Source of the DNA: Fulvia fulva
Lineage: Eukaryota; Ascomycota; Dothideomycetes; Mycosphaerellales; Mycosphaerellaceae
DNA: 64,000 nucleotides
Reading direction: 5' to 3'
NCBI RefSeq assembly: GCF_020509005.1
Contig: NC_063017.1
Coordinates: forward strand, 930,001 to 994,000
Part shown: piece after piece, positions 32,925-42,936 of the stretch
Position numbering within the stretch: the stretch's first letter is position 1
How the letters are laid out: every line of letters starts with the position of its first letter
Notes under the pieces: generated by a model
The model's input: only the letters and a program-made list of their open reading frames with translations
The model's database searches: none
Told to the model about the DNA's origin: nothing
Program-made: the position numbers and the translations under genes

Positions 32925-35480
32925 TCTCTAGTCGATTACTAGGTTGTGCTTTCTTAACTAAGGTATACCTAGTACGATGTTATGACTAGCTATATTAGTA
33001 ACATCTAAGGCAATCTCCTCGTAGTGCCGTTAGATAGCAAGTGGTAGCGGTATCGTCTCGCGCTCTACGCTAGGTAAGGATGATCCGTCTACCGCGATCA
33101 ATTTATAACCCTCTTTCTTCTTATAGGTAGCGATCCTGTTTCTTATAACAAATAATTCGGAGGCAAAATTCCCGCTCGCTCCGGAATCTATTATAGTATA
33201 TGTCCGATGCCTATTAACGATAATCTTCGTTCGAAACACTATTGTCGATACTTAAGCATTATATATATTATATAACTCCTTTTGGTCGCTCATTCCTAAG
33301 GAGTTGATCCTTTTCCCTGTTCGTATAAGGAGCGTCGTGCTTCGTGTCTTAAGGCCTCCGCCTAAACCTAGCGCGAGCCTTTCTATGTCCACATCTATAT
33401 TCGTTAACGTTCCTAGATCTTCTACGTTTCTAAGTAGAGTACGCGTACGTACTGTACTATATTACGCAATTCGTTTAATACGAATGTTCCTAACGGTGTG
33501 AGGTATCCGGTACCTATTATTCTACTTCCTATCGGCGGTCGCTCTATAACGGCAGTTGCTAGGTTTTCGGTCGTTTCTATAAGTAGATATCTCTAGGCTA
33601 TGCCTCGTAGGGTGTCGAGTGTCTTATCGAACTTAATAGAGTATAGTATTCGTCGTCCGCCTATCTTCGGTAGGAATCCTTTATACCTTCGTTATAGGTG
33701 AATTATTATGCCGTAGAGCTTCTTCGGTACGTCTACGGTAAAGGTCATTTGTTCGTTATCGTCGTTAGTGTCGCTCTCTTCTCCTTCGGAGGAATCTTCT
33801 TCGCTTAATTCTTCCGGATCCTAGTCTTCCTCGATAGTATCTAGCCCGGTAGTTTCTTGACTTTCTTCCTATAGTTCCGGTGACTACGATCTACTCCATC
33901 CCGGGTCCTGATTTTCTTTGTTGCTTCTATTGTCGTCGAAGTAGGATTCGTCGATGTCTACTTCTTAGAGCGTAGCGTCTTGCCTATATATCGCTCCTAG
34001 GGTTCCTCGCGGTTACTAAGGCTAATACCCTACTCCTAATTTCGCGGAGTAGTGAACCTAACACGAGTTTTAGTAATAGAATCGCTAATAAAGGCTTCTA
34101 TAACTATTTCGAGATTCGGACTCGATCTCGTAGTCGACTCCTCGTACTATTATGCCAAACTCTCGTTTCTCTCGTTTGTTAATCTCGTTCGTGACTTCCT
34201 ACTATCGCCCGTGGAGTTTGTCGTGTTCTTATATAGCGATAAGATCAATATCTTCTCCGTCGAGGTGTATCTAAACGTCGATTTAGTCGAATGTATTATC
34301 GAGGTTCTCTTTTTCTCGTTAGAGTTCTTCAAACGTTTGTTAGTATGTTCTTATGAACTGTTGTGGTTAGTTCTATAGCCTAAATAGAATGACTACTATT
34401 TACTACCTATAGTATCCTCCTCGTCCTTATAAGGGGTCTAGGAGAGGCTCCGTACTTCTATTACTAGCTCTCTCCTCTACTCTCCGAGTATAGTCGATGT
34501 CTCCTAGAGACTCAATACTGCTCTTAGATTTACTAGTTCGTTGTTATATTATATTGAACTGTTCGCGGCGTACTATATTCTTACCGCGGTAGTCCCTTAC
34601 TAGGTAGCTAGGTTTGCTATATCTATAGCAAGTGCGTGTTTCTTTCGAACTCCGGGATCCTCTGTTCCCGTTACTGTTCCTAATCTTACGACCTTTTTTA
34701 GTAACGTCGAGCTCTATTAGCTATAGTCCGTAGTATAGTTTCGGATTCCTAGGCTTATTATTATCGTAAATGTTATTAAAGCCTCTATTACGGTTGTCGT
34801 AGCCTAGTGTATATCCGGCCTTTCTAGATTCCTTAGAGTCGTATCGTCGTTCTATAGCTCTCTTATAGAGCTTGTCGTTAAGATCGATCGTGACTTAGAC
34901 TAGGCTACCTAAGCTATTAATCTTCCGACCGTCCCTTATTAACTCGTCCTTAACGTGCTTCTTTAGTCCTCTTCGGTATATGACTTAAAGTGCCTCGTCG
35001 TCCCAATCGGTAAGTTGCGCGTATTCCTAAAACTTAGTAGCGTACTCGGCTATAGATGTCTTCTAAGTCAAGTGCTAGATAACACGAACGGTAGTAGCTA
35101 CCTCGTTAGAGATACTAAAGACGCTCCTTATAGCATACTTAAGATGATTATAAGACTTAAAGACTCTATTACTATTGTCTTCTCCGTTACTATCTAGGTA
35201 TTTCCTAAGGAATAGTTTGACCTAATGCTATGCTCGTCCTCGAAGGAAGGTAGTAGCAAAGACAGGCTTAAGGTTCTTAGCTATAGAGTTGAACAAGAAG
35301 TATATATCTATCTAAGAAACCTAAGTATCGAACTTGTCTCGATCGCTATAGTAGAATTCTAGCTTGCTAACCTTAAGGGTGTCGTTGCCTATATAAGTAG
35401 CTAAGGCATTAATAGCATCGTTTACGGTCTAAGGTCGTCGGGCTCTACTTACTTTACTAGGGGCGGGTATTCCCCGGTCA
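32925..35480 (-). pseudogene. Gyp-3 gag and protease (RIPped)
   Basis: Minus-strand frames right of Gyp-4. The protease is still open at 33,239-33,030, with I-I-D-S-G-A-S-G-N-F-A-S, a standard retropepsin active site. To its right, acidic and capsid-like gag sequence runs to about 35,480, full of CpA-type stops. Joined across Gyp-4, it continues into the pol region at 26,777. Confidence 0.7.
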
Positions 35481-35516
35481 CTCTGTCTATCTCCTATCGT
35501 AGAGGGTGTTCAAAGC

Positions 35517-35921
35517 TATTAGGTTTAATATAACCTAATAATATTATAAGATTAGAAGACTAAGCTCAATCGGGTTTGTTCTCGGGCCGATAGGAAGTTA
35601 AGGGAGAGTAATAAAGCAGTAGCTGTCTTGTCTCGTAAGGACTAAGCAGCAGTAAGGTAGAGGTTAGGTTATAGTATATTCTAAACAGTGATATTAAATA
35701 GTAAGTTGAACGCGCCAAAGCTATAGCGGTTTCTTAGCGTTACTAAATATAAAGGAGATTTATAGATCTCGGTAATTAGTCTAATTAGTCTAAGTATAAG
35801 CAGTCTGATTACTCTAAGTATACGTAGTCTAATCACCCTAAGTATAAGCGCTTAGGCAGGATCAGTCACGTGCTAGCTCTTGTTCCTATAATTTAGGGTC
35901 TCCTAGAATCATTCCGTAACA
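35517..35921 (-). repeat. Gyp-3 5' LTR (405 bp)
   Basis: Pairs with 22,449-22,853. Ends in gtaaca, still showing the CA end, and is followed by TSD ccccg at 35,922-35,926, after which LINE-2 sequence resumes. Confidence 0.9.
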
Positions 35922-35926
35922 CCCCG

Positions 35927-38900
35927 TTAGCCCCCGCTCCTAGCCGGTCTCGTCGCGCTACGTCGTGTCCTCTCTTCCTATACTACTCCTACTAGGCGGT
36001 ACTATTCTAGCTAGCCCTTCTCTAGTATCTAGTTCGTAATACGTCGTAGGTCCTTAGCGTTATTAAGAAGTGCCCTAATCGTCCGGTTCCTCGCCTTTAC
36101 TATCTACTTCCCCCTTCCTAGCGACTACCTCGGATAGACGAGGAGTACGTACCGTACGTTCTAGGAGTAATAGCCGTAGGGGTAGCTAGTATTCGTGTAT
36201 CCTAGAACCTTCCTCTATAATAGGTATCCCTAGAGGCCGATGTATTCGCTTCGTAGTTAGGTTACTATACTACTCTATACCCTCGTAAGGCGGTAGTAGA
36301 TAGGTTTCGGGGGGTGCTTAACCGCGGATTTCGTAGCTAACTATTCCTTAGGTTGTCCCGCTAGCTAAGGGCGTCCACTATACCCTATAACCTAGTTGTT
36401 CTACCTCTCTTTCTATAGTTGCTCTATAAACGATTTCTTACCTTCCTATTGTATTACTAGCTATTCGTCCCTTACCCGGTAGTTCGGCTCGTTCCCGGGT
36501 CGAATGCCCTTATACGCTAGTACTAATTCGCGGGCCCTTACGACTATACTAGTAATGACCTTCTATACTAGGTACTATACCGACTTACCTAAGTAGGAGG
36601 TCCGTAGTCCCTAGATATATAGGTCGATCGGCGGTATAGCGGTCTCGTACTTAAGTATCCTTATTAGTATCGACTTATATACCCCGGTGACCTTCCTTAG
36701 GCATTAGTTTTGGATCTTTACTAGCGGCGCGACGAGTCCCTTCGATAGGTAGGCCCTCTCGTCTAAGGACTATACTTAGCTACTATAGGTAAGGACTAGC
36801 CGTATAATAGCCGTATATAGAAGTCGTAACTACCGGAAGTCCGCCGCCTATATAGACGTAGTAAGCCTCTAGTATAATGCTATATTCTATTTAGCTTTCC
36901 GTAATATTACCTATACGTACTTCCTCTACCGTAGCGCCGGGTCTACCTATAGTCCGAGGATCCTAAGCTAATTTGCCGGGTTAGTCGTATACCCCTATAT
37001 CTAGATAGAAGCTTATATATTATAGAACCGTAGCCGGCGCGTAAAGTGTATTAGATTGTACTTTTCTAGGGCAAACCGAGCCCCGTACCTCCTAGCCTAG
37101 TCCTCGTAGATCTTATGCTTCTCTTCTAGTAGCCTATAGTTCTCCTTAGTCGAGGAGGACTACGCTAGGATGTTCGTATCATCTACGAAGCCGCTCGTAG
37201 CGGTGTTCTAGGATTCTAGGGCTAGGAGTAGCGTCGCTATAAAGAAGAGGAATAGAATAGGTACTAGCGTTAAGCCTTACGGGATTCTAGTATAGACTAC
37301 TTAAAATAGGCTTCTATACTAGCCGACTAGGATCGACGTACTACGGTTTTAGAGGTAGGACCGTACGAAGTTAATAAGCTACTTAGGGAGTCCTTTCGAC
37401 CTTAGAATATAGAGTAGCCGCGGGTATAACACGTAGTCGAAGGCTCCCGATATATCTAGGCTAAGTAAGGATACTACCTTGTCCCTATTCTTATACTAGA
37501 TAGCCTTTACCTAAGAGGTAATAAGTTCTATCGCGGATAGCGTCGATCGCTACGGGCGCGTACCTATCTAGGTGTCCGGGAGTAGGGAGTATTCCTCTAC
37601 CGCCTCGGAGAGTCTCGTTATAACTAGCTTCTTAAGCGCCTTCCTAAGAGTATTAAGGAGCGTAATTAGGCGGTACGACTTTACCTACGTATAGTCTTCC
37701 TTTTACGGCTTACGTAGGACTACTATCGTCGATTGTTTAAATGCTATCGGGTAGTATCCGGTCTATAGGCAGGCGTTAAAGATCGCTATAACTACTAGGG
37801 CTAGTTAATCTCTATACTTCTTTAGTAGCTCGTTTAGGTACCTATCCGGCCCTAGGGCTTTCTTCGCCGGTAACTTCCTAAGTATAGCGGCAACTTCTCC
37901 CTCGGACACCTCCTATTAGACCGCGATACTAGGGGCTAGGGGAGTAGAGCTGTTTATATCGCTTAGATTAGCCTCGATTAGGAGCGGGAAGAACTTACTA
38001 GCTAGTAGACGCGCCTTAGCCTCGGGGTCGCTAACCGGGCTACTAGGCGATTATAGCGCTAGGATAGAGAAGGAGGGGCCCTATATAGGGTCCTTTCGGG
38101 CCTATTTCGCTAGCTTCTATATCCTCGCTAGCTTGCCGGCGATTTCTTCTACTATAGCCCTCTAGCTAACTGCTTTCTCCCTCCGTATTATAGCTTTCTT
38201 CTGTTAGTATACCTCCCTATATACGTTCTAGGCCTCCTCGCTATAGCTACTCGTCTATACCCGGCGGGCTCTCCTTACTTCTCTTACTACCGTAGTATAC
38301 TTCGGCGTCTAGTATAGTTTAGACTATATCGTTAGTTAGGTAAGCGGAACGTAAAGTAAGGTCGCTTTTCTTATTTCGTCTATTAACTCTTAGACTGCCT
38401 CGTCTATCTCGTCTTTACTATTATATTACTACTACGTAATCTAGACTAGCCTCTTAGAGTTATCGAGGTACGCCTAGATGTTAGCCTAGTAGGCCTTTCC
38501 CTAGTTTAGCTTAGGGGTTCTCGCTAGTATACGTTATATCTATATCGTAATAGAGGTCCTAACTAGTATATAGTCTAACAACGCCTCGAGTTTATGTTCG
38601 ATCCTATAGTAGGTTACCGTATAGTAGTAGCTATCTAAGATCTAGGAGAGGTCGATCGTGCCTTAGAGTCCCCCTCTCTTCTAGGTGCCTAGGTCCTTCG
38701 GGGTATTAAGGGTAATTACGTTACTCGCTATTAAGTCGAGTACTTCGTCGGCTATAGGGTACGGCTATATAAGGCTTTCCTAGGAAGAGTAGTATATATT
38801 AAAGTCTCCTACTACAATATAGTACCCTTGTCTCTTAAGCGTACTGTCTAGGTGTCTATAGACCCTTAGGTCGCGGCTAGACCTCGAGGCTAGCGGTTAT

Positions 38901-39250
38901 ATATATAGGTTATATATCTAGGTACTACCTACGTAGAGGGAGGTAATATCGCCCCCGCCTTCTTCGTCTACGTAGTATACTACCTCCTAGTCGGATTCTA
39001 GTATGTCCTTACTAATATAGAAGCACGTATAGGGTCTGCCGTCGCCTCGTAGGTATGTCGTATAGCCTAGTAACTTATAGGTCGTTAGTCTCTTATAGTA
39101 CGGGTTAATCTATAGCTCCTAGATTACTAGGATGTAGTAGACGTACGGGTCCGCCTCGTATAGGAAATGGTTCTAGACTATATCCTTACTATAGTTAACG
39201 TTATACTAGATAATACTAAGCGTATCGAGGCTAGTTATTAGTATCGACAA
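35927..39250 (-). pseudogene. LINE-2 ORF2 remnant (RIPped copy of LINE-1 ORF2)
   Basis: Aligns base for base with LINE-1 1,224-4,547 at an offset of about 34,700. Most CpA and TpG sites are converted, giving many stops; for example tcctgcactgctcc in LINE-1 corresponds to tcctatactactcc here. No function possible. Confidence 0.9.
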
Positions 39251-40510
39251 TCATTTCCTCTATAGCGTCCTATGTCCTACTACCTTATACGTCCTAGTCT
39301 ACGCCTATCGGCTATATACTAAAGGGGAGCCGGGCCTAGTTAGATTCCCTCGCCGTAGCTAGTAGAGCACGTGGCCTCCCGTACGCCCTAGGTTACGTAT
39401 TATTTATATCGTTCTCGGCCCTAGGGCGCTTATATCTGACCGCCGCTCGCTAGTTCCGGTATAGGCTAGCCTTACGGTCGCCGTAGAATCTTAGGGCGAC
39501 GGTTCTGTTTGTGATTGCCTTGTTTTTCGCTAGTTTCCGCTATAGGCATTCCGCGCTATACGATAGGTAGTACCCCGGACAGTTCGCGTACCGTCTCGTA
39601 GCCGATATATAGTCCCTAGACATATAGTCTCCTATATAGTTCGAGTAGGCCTACTTGTTTATATACGTATAGGTTTAGTGTCTATACTATTGATATTTAA
39701 AGCATTAGAGGACACGAAAGGATAAGGAGTGCTTTTCTACTATCTTAAGGCTATATTACTAGATTAGGCCTTGTTCTATTACTAGATCCGCCGCTTTCGC
39801 GTCTTATAGCTATACTATTAGCGCCGAGGCCTTCTTACCTTCTGGCCATTTCCTATAGAGCCAAGTCGCCTTCTAGATTAGAGAGTTAAGAGTGACCGGG
39901 TTGTCCTCTTAGAGAGCACGTAGGTGACCCTAGTTAGTAGGGTCGAACTCCTTAGGCATATCGTAGACTAGGATCGTAAATTGCTTCGTTAAGACCTTCG
40001 CTAATGCCGTAACCTTAGATGCCTACTATAGCTATGCCTCTAGGTGCCTCCTAGTAGTAGTAGAGCTAGTATAGATCTATAGAGTACCGTTAGACTATTA
40101 GTTCACTACAACTACCCCTAGTTAGTTAATTCGTTAGGCGAGCTCCTTGTTCGATAGCTTCGTAACTTCGGCCTAGTCTTCCTTTACTATAATACGGATC
40201 GTAACTATATCGTACGTTAGGCGGGGGCCTAGTGTCGATACCGCGACCGATACCTAGCTATAGGGGTGTTAATTCTAGGTGGCCTTGCTAATCGCCTAGG
40301 ACGTCGTCCTTATTTCGTATTACCCTCGGTAATACGATAGTATAAGCGCCGTACGTAGCTAAGTGATCATTACCTATAGAGACCGGTATAGGAGCTGATC
40401 GTTAGTTTCTATACTTTTTACGTCCTCTATAAGTTGCTACTAGTTGTCTTAGGGGAGCTTCGCCTATAGAGCCGTAGGCGCCGTTAGTACCGTAGCCTAG
40501 GCTACTATTA
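39232..40510 (-). pseudogene. LINE-2 ORF1 remnant (RIPped copy of LINE-1 ORF1)
   Basis: Aligns with LINE-1 4,528-5,805. Several zinc-knuckle Cys codons have become Tyr codons and Gln codons have become stops. The ORF1/ORF2 overlap position is conserved. Confidence 0.88.
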
Positions 40511-40763
40511 CCTAGGAGTTGCCTAATGTAGCTAGGCACCTCCGCGGCGTTTAGAGCTAAAGAAATAGGGTGAAGAGAACTTTAAGCTATCTAGATTAAA
40601 TAAGGTAGAACTCCCTTAATTCTAGGGGTAGTAGCCTACTTTATATATTGTTAGAATGGCCTTAATAAGAGCTTTCGAATATATCGTGTTTTTTTCCTTA
40701 GTATATATACGAAGGCTTCGTTATCCTCTATTAATACCGGTACTAGTTTCGAGAGCTTTTTTT

Positions 40764-40775
40764 AAGGTGTTTATA
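40764..40775. repeat. TSD of LINE-2, right copy (12 bp)
   Basis: aaggtgtttata, as at 22,263-22,274. Sequence to its right resumes Gyp-1 gag. Confidence 0.8.
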
Positions 40776-41609
40776 TAGTATATTATACCGCGAGAGAGTC
40801 CTTATAGCTCTCTTTCTAGTCGATATAGGAGAGCTCGCCTAAGTTATCGAACTCTTTAGGATAGGGGAAACGTTAGTCGGTTTAGGCGGCGAATATCGTA
40901 GTGTTATTAGTACGGGCTACTAAGGGTACGAGAGAACCGGCGCGGGTAGTACGGTTATAGGTACGGGCCCGATAGCCGCTACCTACTAGAGTCTAAGAAC
41001 GACGGGTACCGGCTTATAGGAATCCCTCTAGACTAGTAGTCTACTATTCTTACTACTACGGCTATTACTAGGGTCGTAACTACTTAGAAAAAGTAGGCGG
41101 GCGGTCTCGCTCGCTTAGTAAGGCGGTAAGCCGGGCTTATGTCTTAAGTTACGAGATCTTAGTGTCCTACTATATAATCTTAGCCTTAAGTTAGTCGACT
41201 TCGTCCTCTACTTACTCGAGATAGCTATTAGTAGTATTAATACGGCCTACTAGCTTATCGGTAATCTTCTTATAGTGTTCCTTAGTTACGGTATCGTCTA
41301 AGGCTATTTATAGTATCTAGATACGGGTCTTAGCGTCTTCCTAGGATGTCTAATATATTATAGTATTAGCTTATATCTTTTCTCGTTCGGTCGCTATATC
41401 CTATCGGTCTTCGAAGACGATATTATATTCTTCTTAGAGCTTCGCGAGTTTAGAGTCGACTTGATCGCGTTCCTCGCGATAGCGTCGTACCTAGGCTCGA
41501 GAGTAGGCGAGTATAACCTTCTAGTAGGCGTACCTATCTATAGTACTCTTAACTTTAAGATATATAGTATTAGGCCGTAAGGTAACTACTTTCTTAAATA
41601 CTTCGGCAT
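40776..41609 (-). pseudogene. Gyp-1 gag, N-terminal part (RIPped, coiled-coil-like)
   Basis: The minus-strand frame from about 41,605 leftwards, with stops read as RIPped Gln/Trp codons, is rich in E, K, R and Q and looks coiled-coil (about 41,550-41,150). It ends with E-F-D-N-L-G-E-L-S-Y-I-D near 40,830, a typical region before a Gypsy capsid. It is open right up to the Gyp-5 LTR at 41,610, so Gyp-5 interrupts the frame. Confidence 0.6.
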
Positions 41610-41759
41610 TATTACGGGTAGTAATCTATAAGACGATAGTATAGGGTTACCGTAAAATAAGCGTTATTCGGTAAGGCTACGAAAGAGAAGCGCAAAGCGC
41701 GCGAGATATATAAGGAAGCGCTAAGGCGCGCGACGTTATAGTAGTAATAAACCGTAATA
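41610..41759 (-). repeat. Gyp-5 3' LTR (150 bp)
   Basis: Ends are tattacgg..ccgtaata. In minus orientation its core (cgcgcgctttgcgcttctct and following) resembles the core of the 184-bp Gyp-2 LTR. No partner LTR is in the window. Confidence 0.7.
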
Positions 41760-41779
41760 GTACCCCCCCTTTAGATCGC

Positions 41780-42920
41780 TATTCGTCCTTAGACGGCTCT
41801 GTCTCTATAGTAGTATATCTACGAAAACTATATTATCCTCTAGTCTACCTTATTTAACTTAAGCATCCTCTAAACCCTTAATATCCTCCTTACTATCGAT
41901 TACTATATCCGTCGGGTAGCTAAGCTAGTACGGCTATATAGAGGCTTAGGGTATCTAGCGATATCCTTGTTCTAACGCTTATTATAGAGACTTCTATCCG
42001 TTATTATCTTTATAGAAGTAGGTATACGCGGTTCTATAGTAGCCCTAGCGTATTAAGTATCCGAGCCTATATCTATAGCGTTCGTTTCTATAGAGCTTTA
42101 TAGGTTAACTATAGGTGTAACGACGGCGGCTATAGGATAAAACTCTATCGTACTCGTATTAAGTCTTATCGAGCGACGTAACATCCTTACTTATAGCTTA
42201 GACGCCGTTACGGGCGTATTAGTTTACGGTATAACTACCGGTATAGACGTACTCGCGTTCTCCGTAGGTAACTACCTAGACTTAGTATAAGATCGTAGTA
42301 TACTAGTAACTCGGTCCTTATTAGGTACCTAGTCGTACGGTAGCTTAAAGTCGGCGGGTATAGACTTCGTCGGAAAGTTGTAGTAGAAGTCTATAATAGA
42401 GGCGGCTACTCCTACTAATGCTTCTAGTAGCTCCTAGCTCGGCTCGCGGTATCCTTTCTACTTTACTAGGTACTTATACTCGTCTTACTTCGGTAGTAAG
42501 TGTTTTAGTAGTCTTCCCTTTAGCTTAAAATATTTTCTATCGAGTATATCCTCTACGAAGTACTCTTCGGATATTTCGCTGTCGTCATCGCGGGTAATCT
42601 CGATTAGAGGCGGCGGTACTAGGATCTGTCTAGGTTTGGGGTTATTAGTAGCTAGTTATAGGAGCGAGGCGTAGAAAGTGTTATAGAGATTGCCTAACTA
42701 ATCGGGTATTATAACGCGGTAAGCATACTGATACGGGAGTACTACGGTGATCTCGTACGGCCCTACGTTCTTAATGTCGAGCTTCTTAGACGGGCATGTT
42801 ATTAACTAGTTAGTAGTGTTAATGTAAACTTCGTCGCCGACATTATAATTCGGAGGTAGCTAGCGATATACGTTTGTAAAATCTACTTATAACGCTTAGG
42901 CCAACACAATTTCTTGCCTT
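41780..42920 (-). pseudogene. Gyp-5 integrase C-terminus and chromodomain (RIPped)
   Basis: Minus strand from right to left: N-V-G-D-E-V-Y-I-N-T-T-N near 42,840, K-K-L-D-I-K-N-V-G-P-Y-E-I near 42,780 (integrase C-terminal module), then a chromodomain at about 42,570-42,420 (Y-F-V-E-D-I-L-D, Y-L-V-K, K-G-Y-R-E-P-S-W-E). The core catalytic domain is absent, cut off at the right junction. Confidence 0.75.
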
Positions 42921-42936
42921 AGATATACGTATATCT

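Larger units (their letters stand above)
22449..35921 (-). mobile_element. Gyp-3: RIPped chromodomain Ty3/Gypsy element, itself split by Gyp-4
   Basis: Minus-strand element bounded by 405-bp LTRs (22,449-22,853 and 35,517-35,921) and TSD ccccg. Without Gyp-4 it is about 7.3 kb. From the right come gag (about 35,480-33,900) and protease (about 33,240-33,030), then Gyp-4, then RT, RNase H, integrase and chromodomain (about 26,700-23,760). A second, plus-strand frame and a tRNA-like sequence lie between the chromodomain and the left LTR. A purine tract on the minus strand next to the left LTR (about 22,854-22,865) confirms orientation. Confidence 0.9.
22275..40763 (-). mobile_element. LINE-2: heavily RIPped full-length copy of LINE-1, split by Gyp-3
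   Basis: Minus-strand element in two parts, 22,275-22,448 (3' tail and 3' UTR) and 35,922-40,763 (rest), with Gyp-3 inserted between them at the ccccg target. It aligns with LINE-1 over essentially its whole length. Differences are overwhelmingly C to T in CpA and G to A in TpG. The last 71 nt at the 5' end (40,693-40,763) do not match the 5' end of LINE-1. Inserted in the gag region of Gyp-1. Confidence 0.9.
1..41609 (-). mobile_element. Gyp-1: oldest, fragmented Ty3/Gypsy element hosting the other insertions
   Basis: Minus-strand Gypsy element, heavily RIPped, now in four pieces: 1-626 (integrase C-terminus), 12,841-16,027 (integrase, RNase H, RT and protease, read right to left), 21,334-22,274 (gag middle and C-terminal part) and 40,776-41,609 (gag N-terminal part). 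The pieces rejoin in order and orientation once Gyp-2, LINE-3 and LINE-2 are removed, each insertion being flanked by its own TSD (tacgt; tatatataggtatt; aaggtgtttata). The 3' LTR lies left of the window. The right end is cut by Gyp-5, so no Gyp-1 LTR is visible. That it is the oldest layer is inferred from the nesting order. Confidence 0.8.
41610..42936 (-). mobile_element. Gyp-5: 3' fragment of another chromovirus (RIPped)
   Basis: Minus-strand fragment made of a 150-bp 3' LTR (41,610-41,759), a purine tract on the minus strand directly next to it (41,761-41,770 as C-run), and the chromodomain and integrase C-terminus to the right. RT, gag and the 5' LTR are missing: RIPped sequence gives way to normal DNA at about 42,930. 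The left end abuts Gyp-1 gag. The purine-tract sequence and LTR start (gggggtactattacgg) match Gyp-2, so the two are relatives. Confidence 0.75.

Noticed and set aside
33030..33239. 70-codon minus-strand frame as a host aspartic protease
   Set aside because: The D-S-G-A motif is that of a retropepsin, and the position between Gyp-3 gag and RT explains it fully.
41610..41759. Reading this LTR as the 5' LTR of Gyp-1
   Set aside because: The purine tract lies on its right side in minus orientation, so it is the 3' LTR of an element extending to the right; Gyp-1 gag is also open right up to its edge without a start or PBS.
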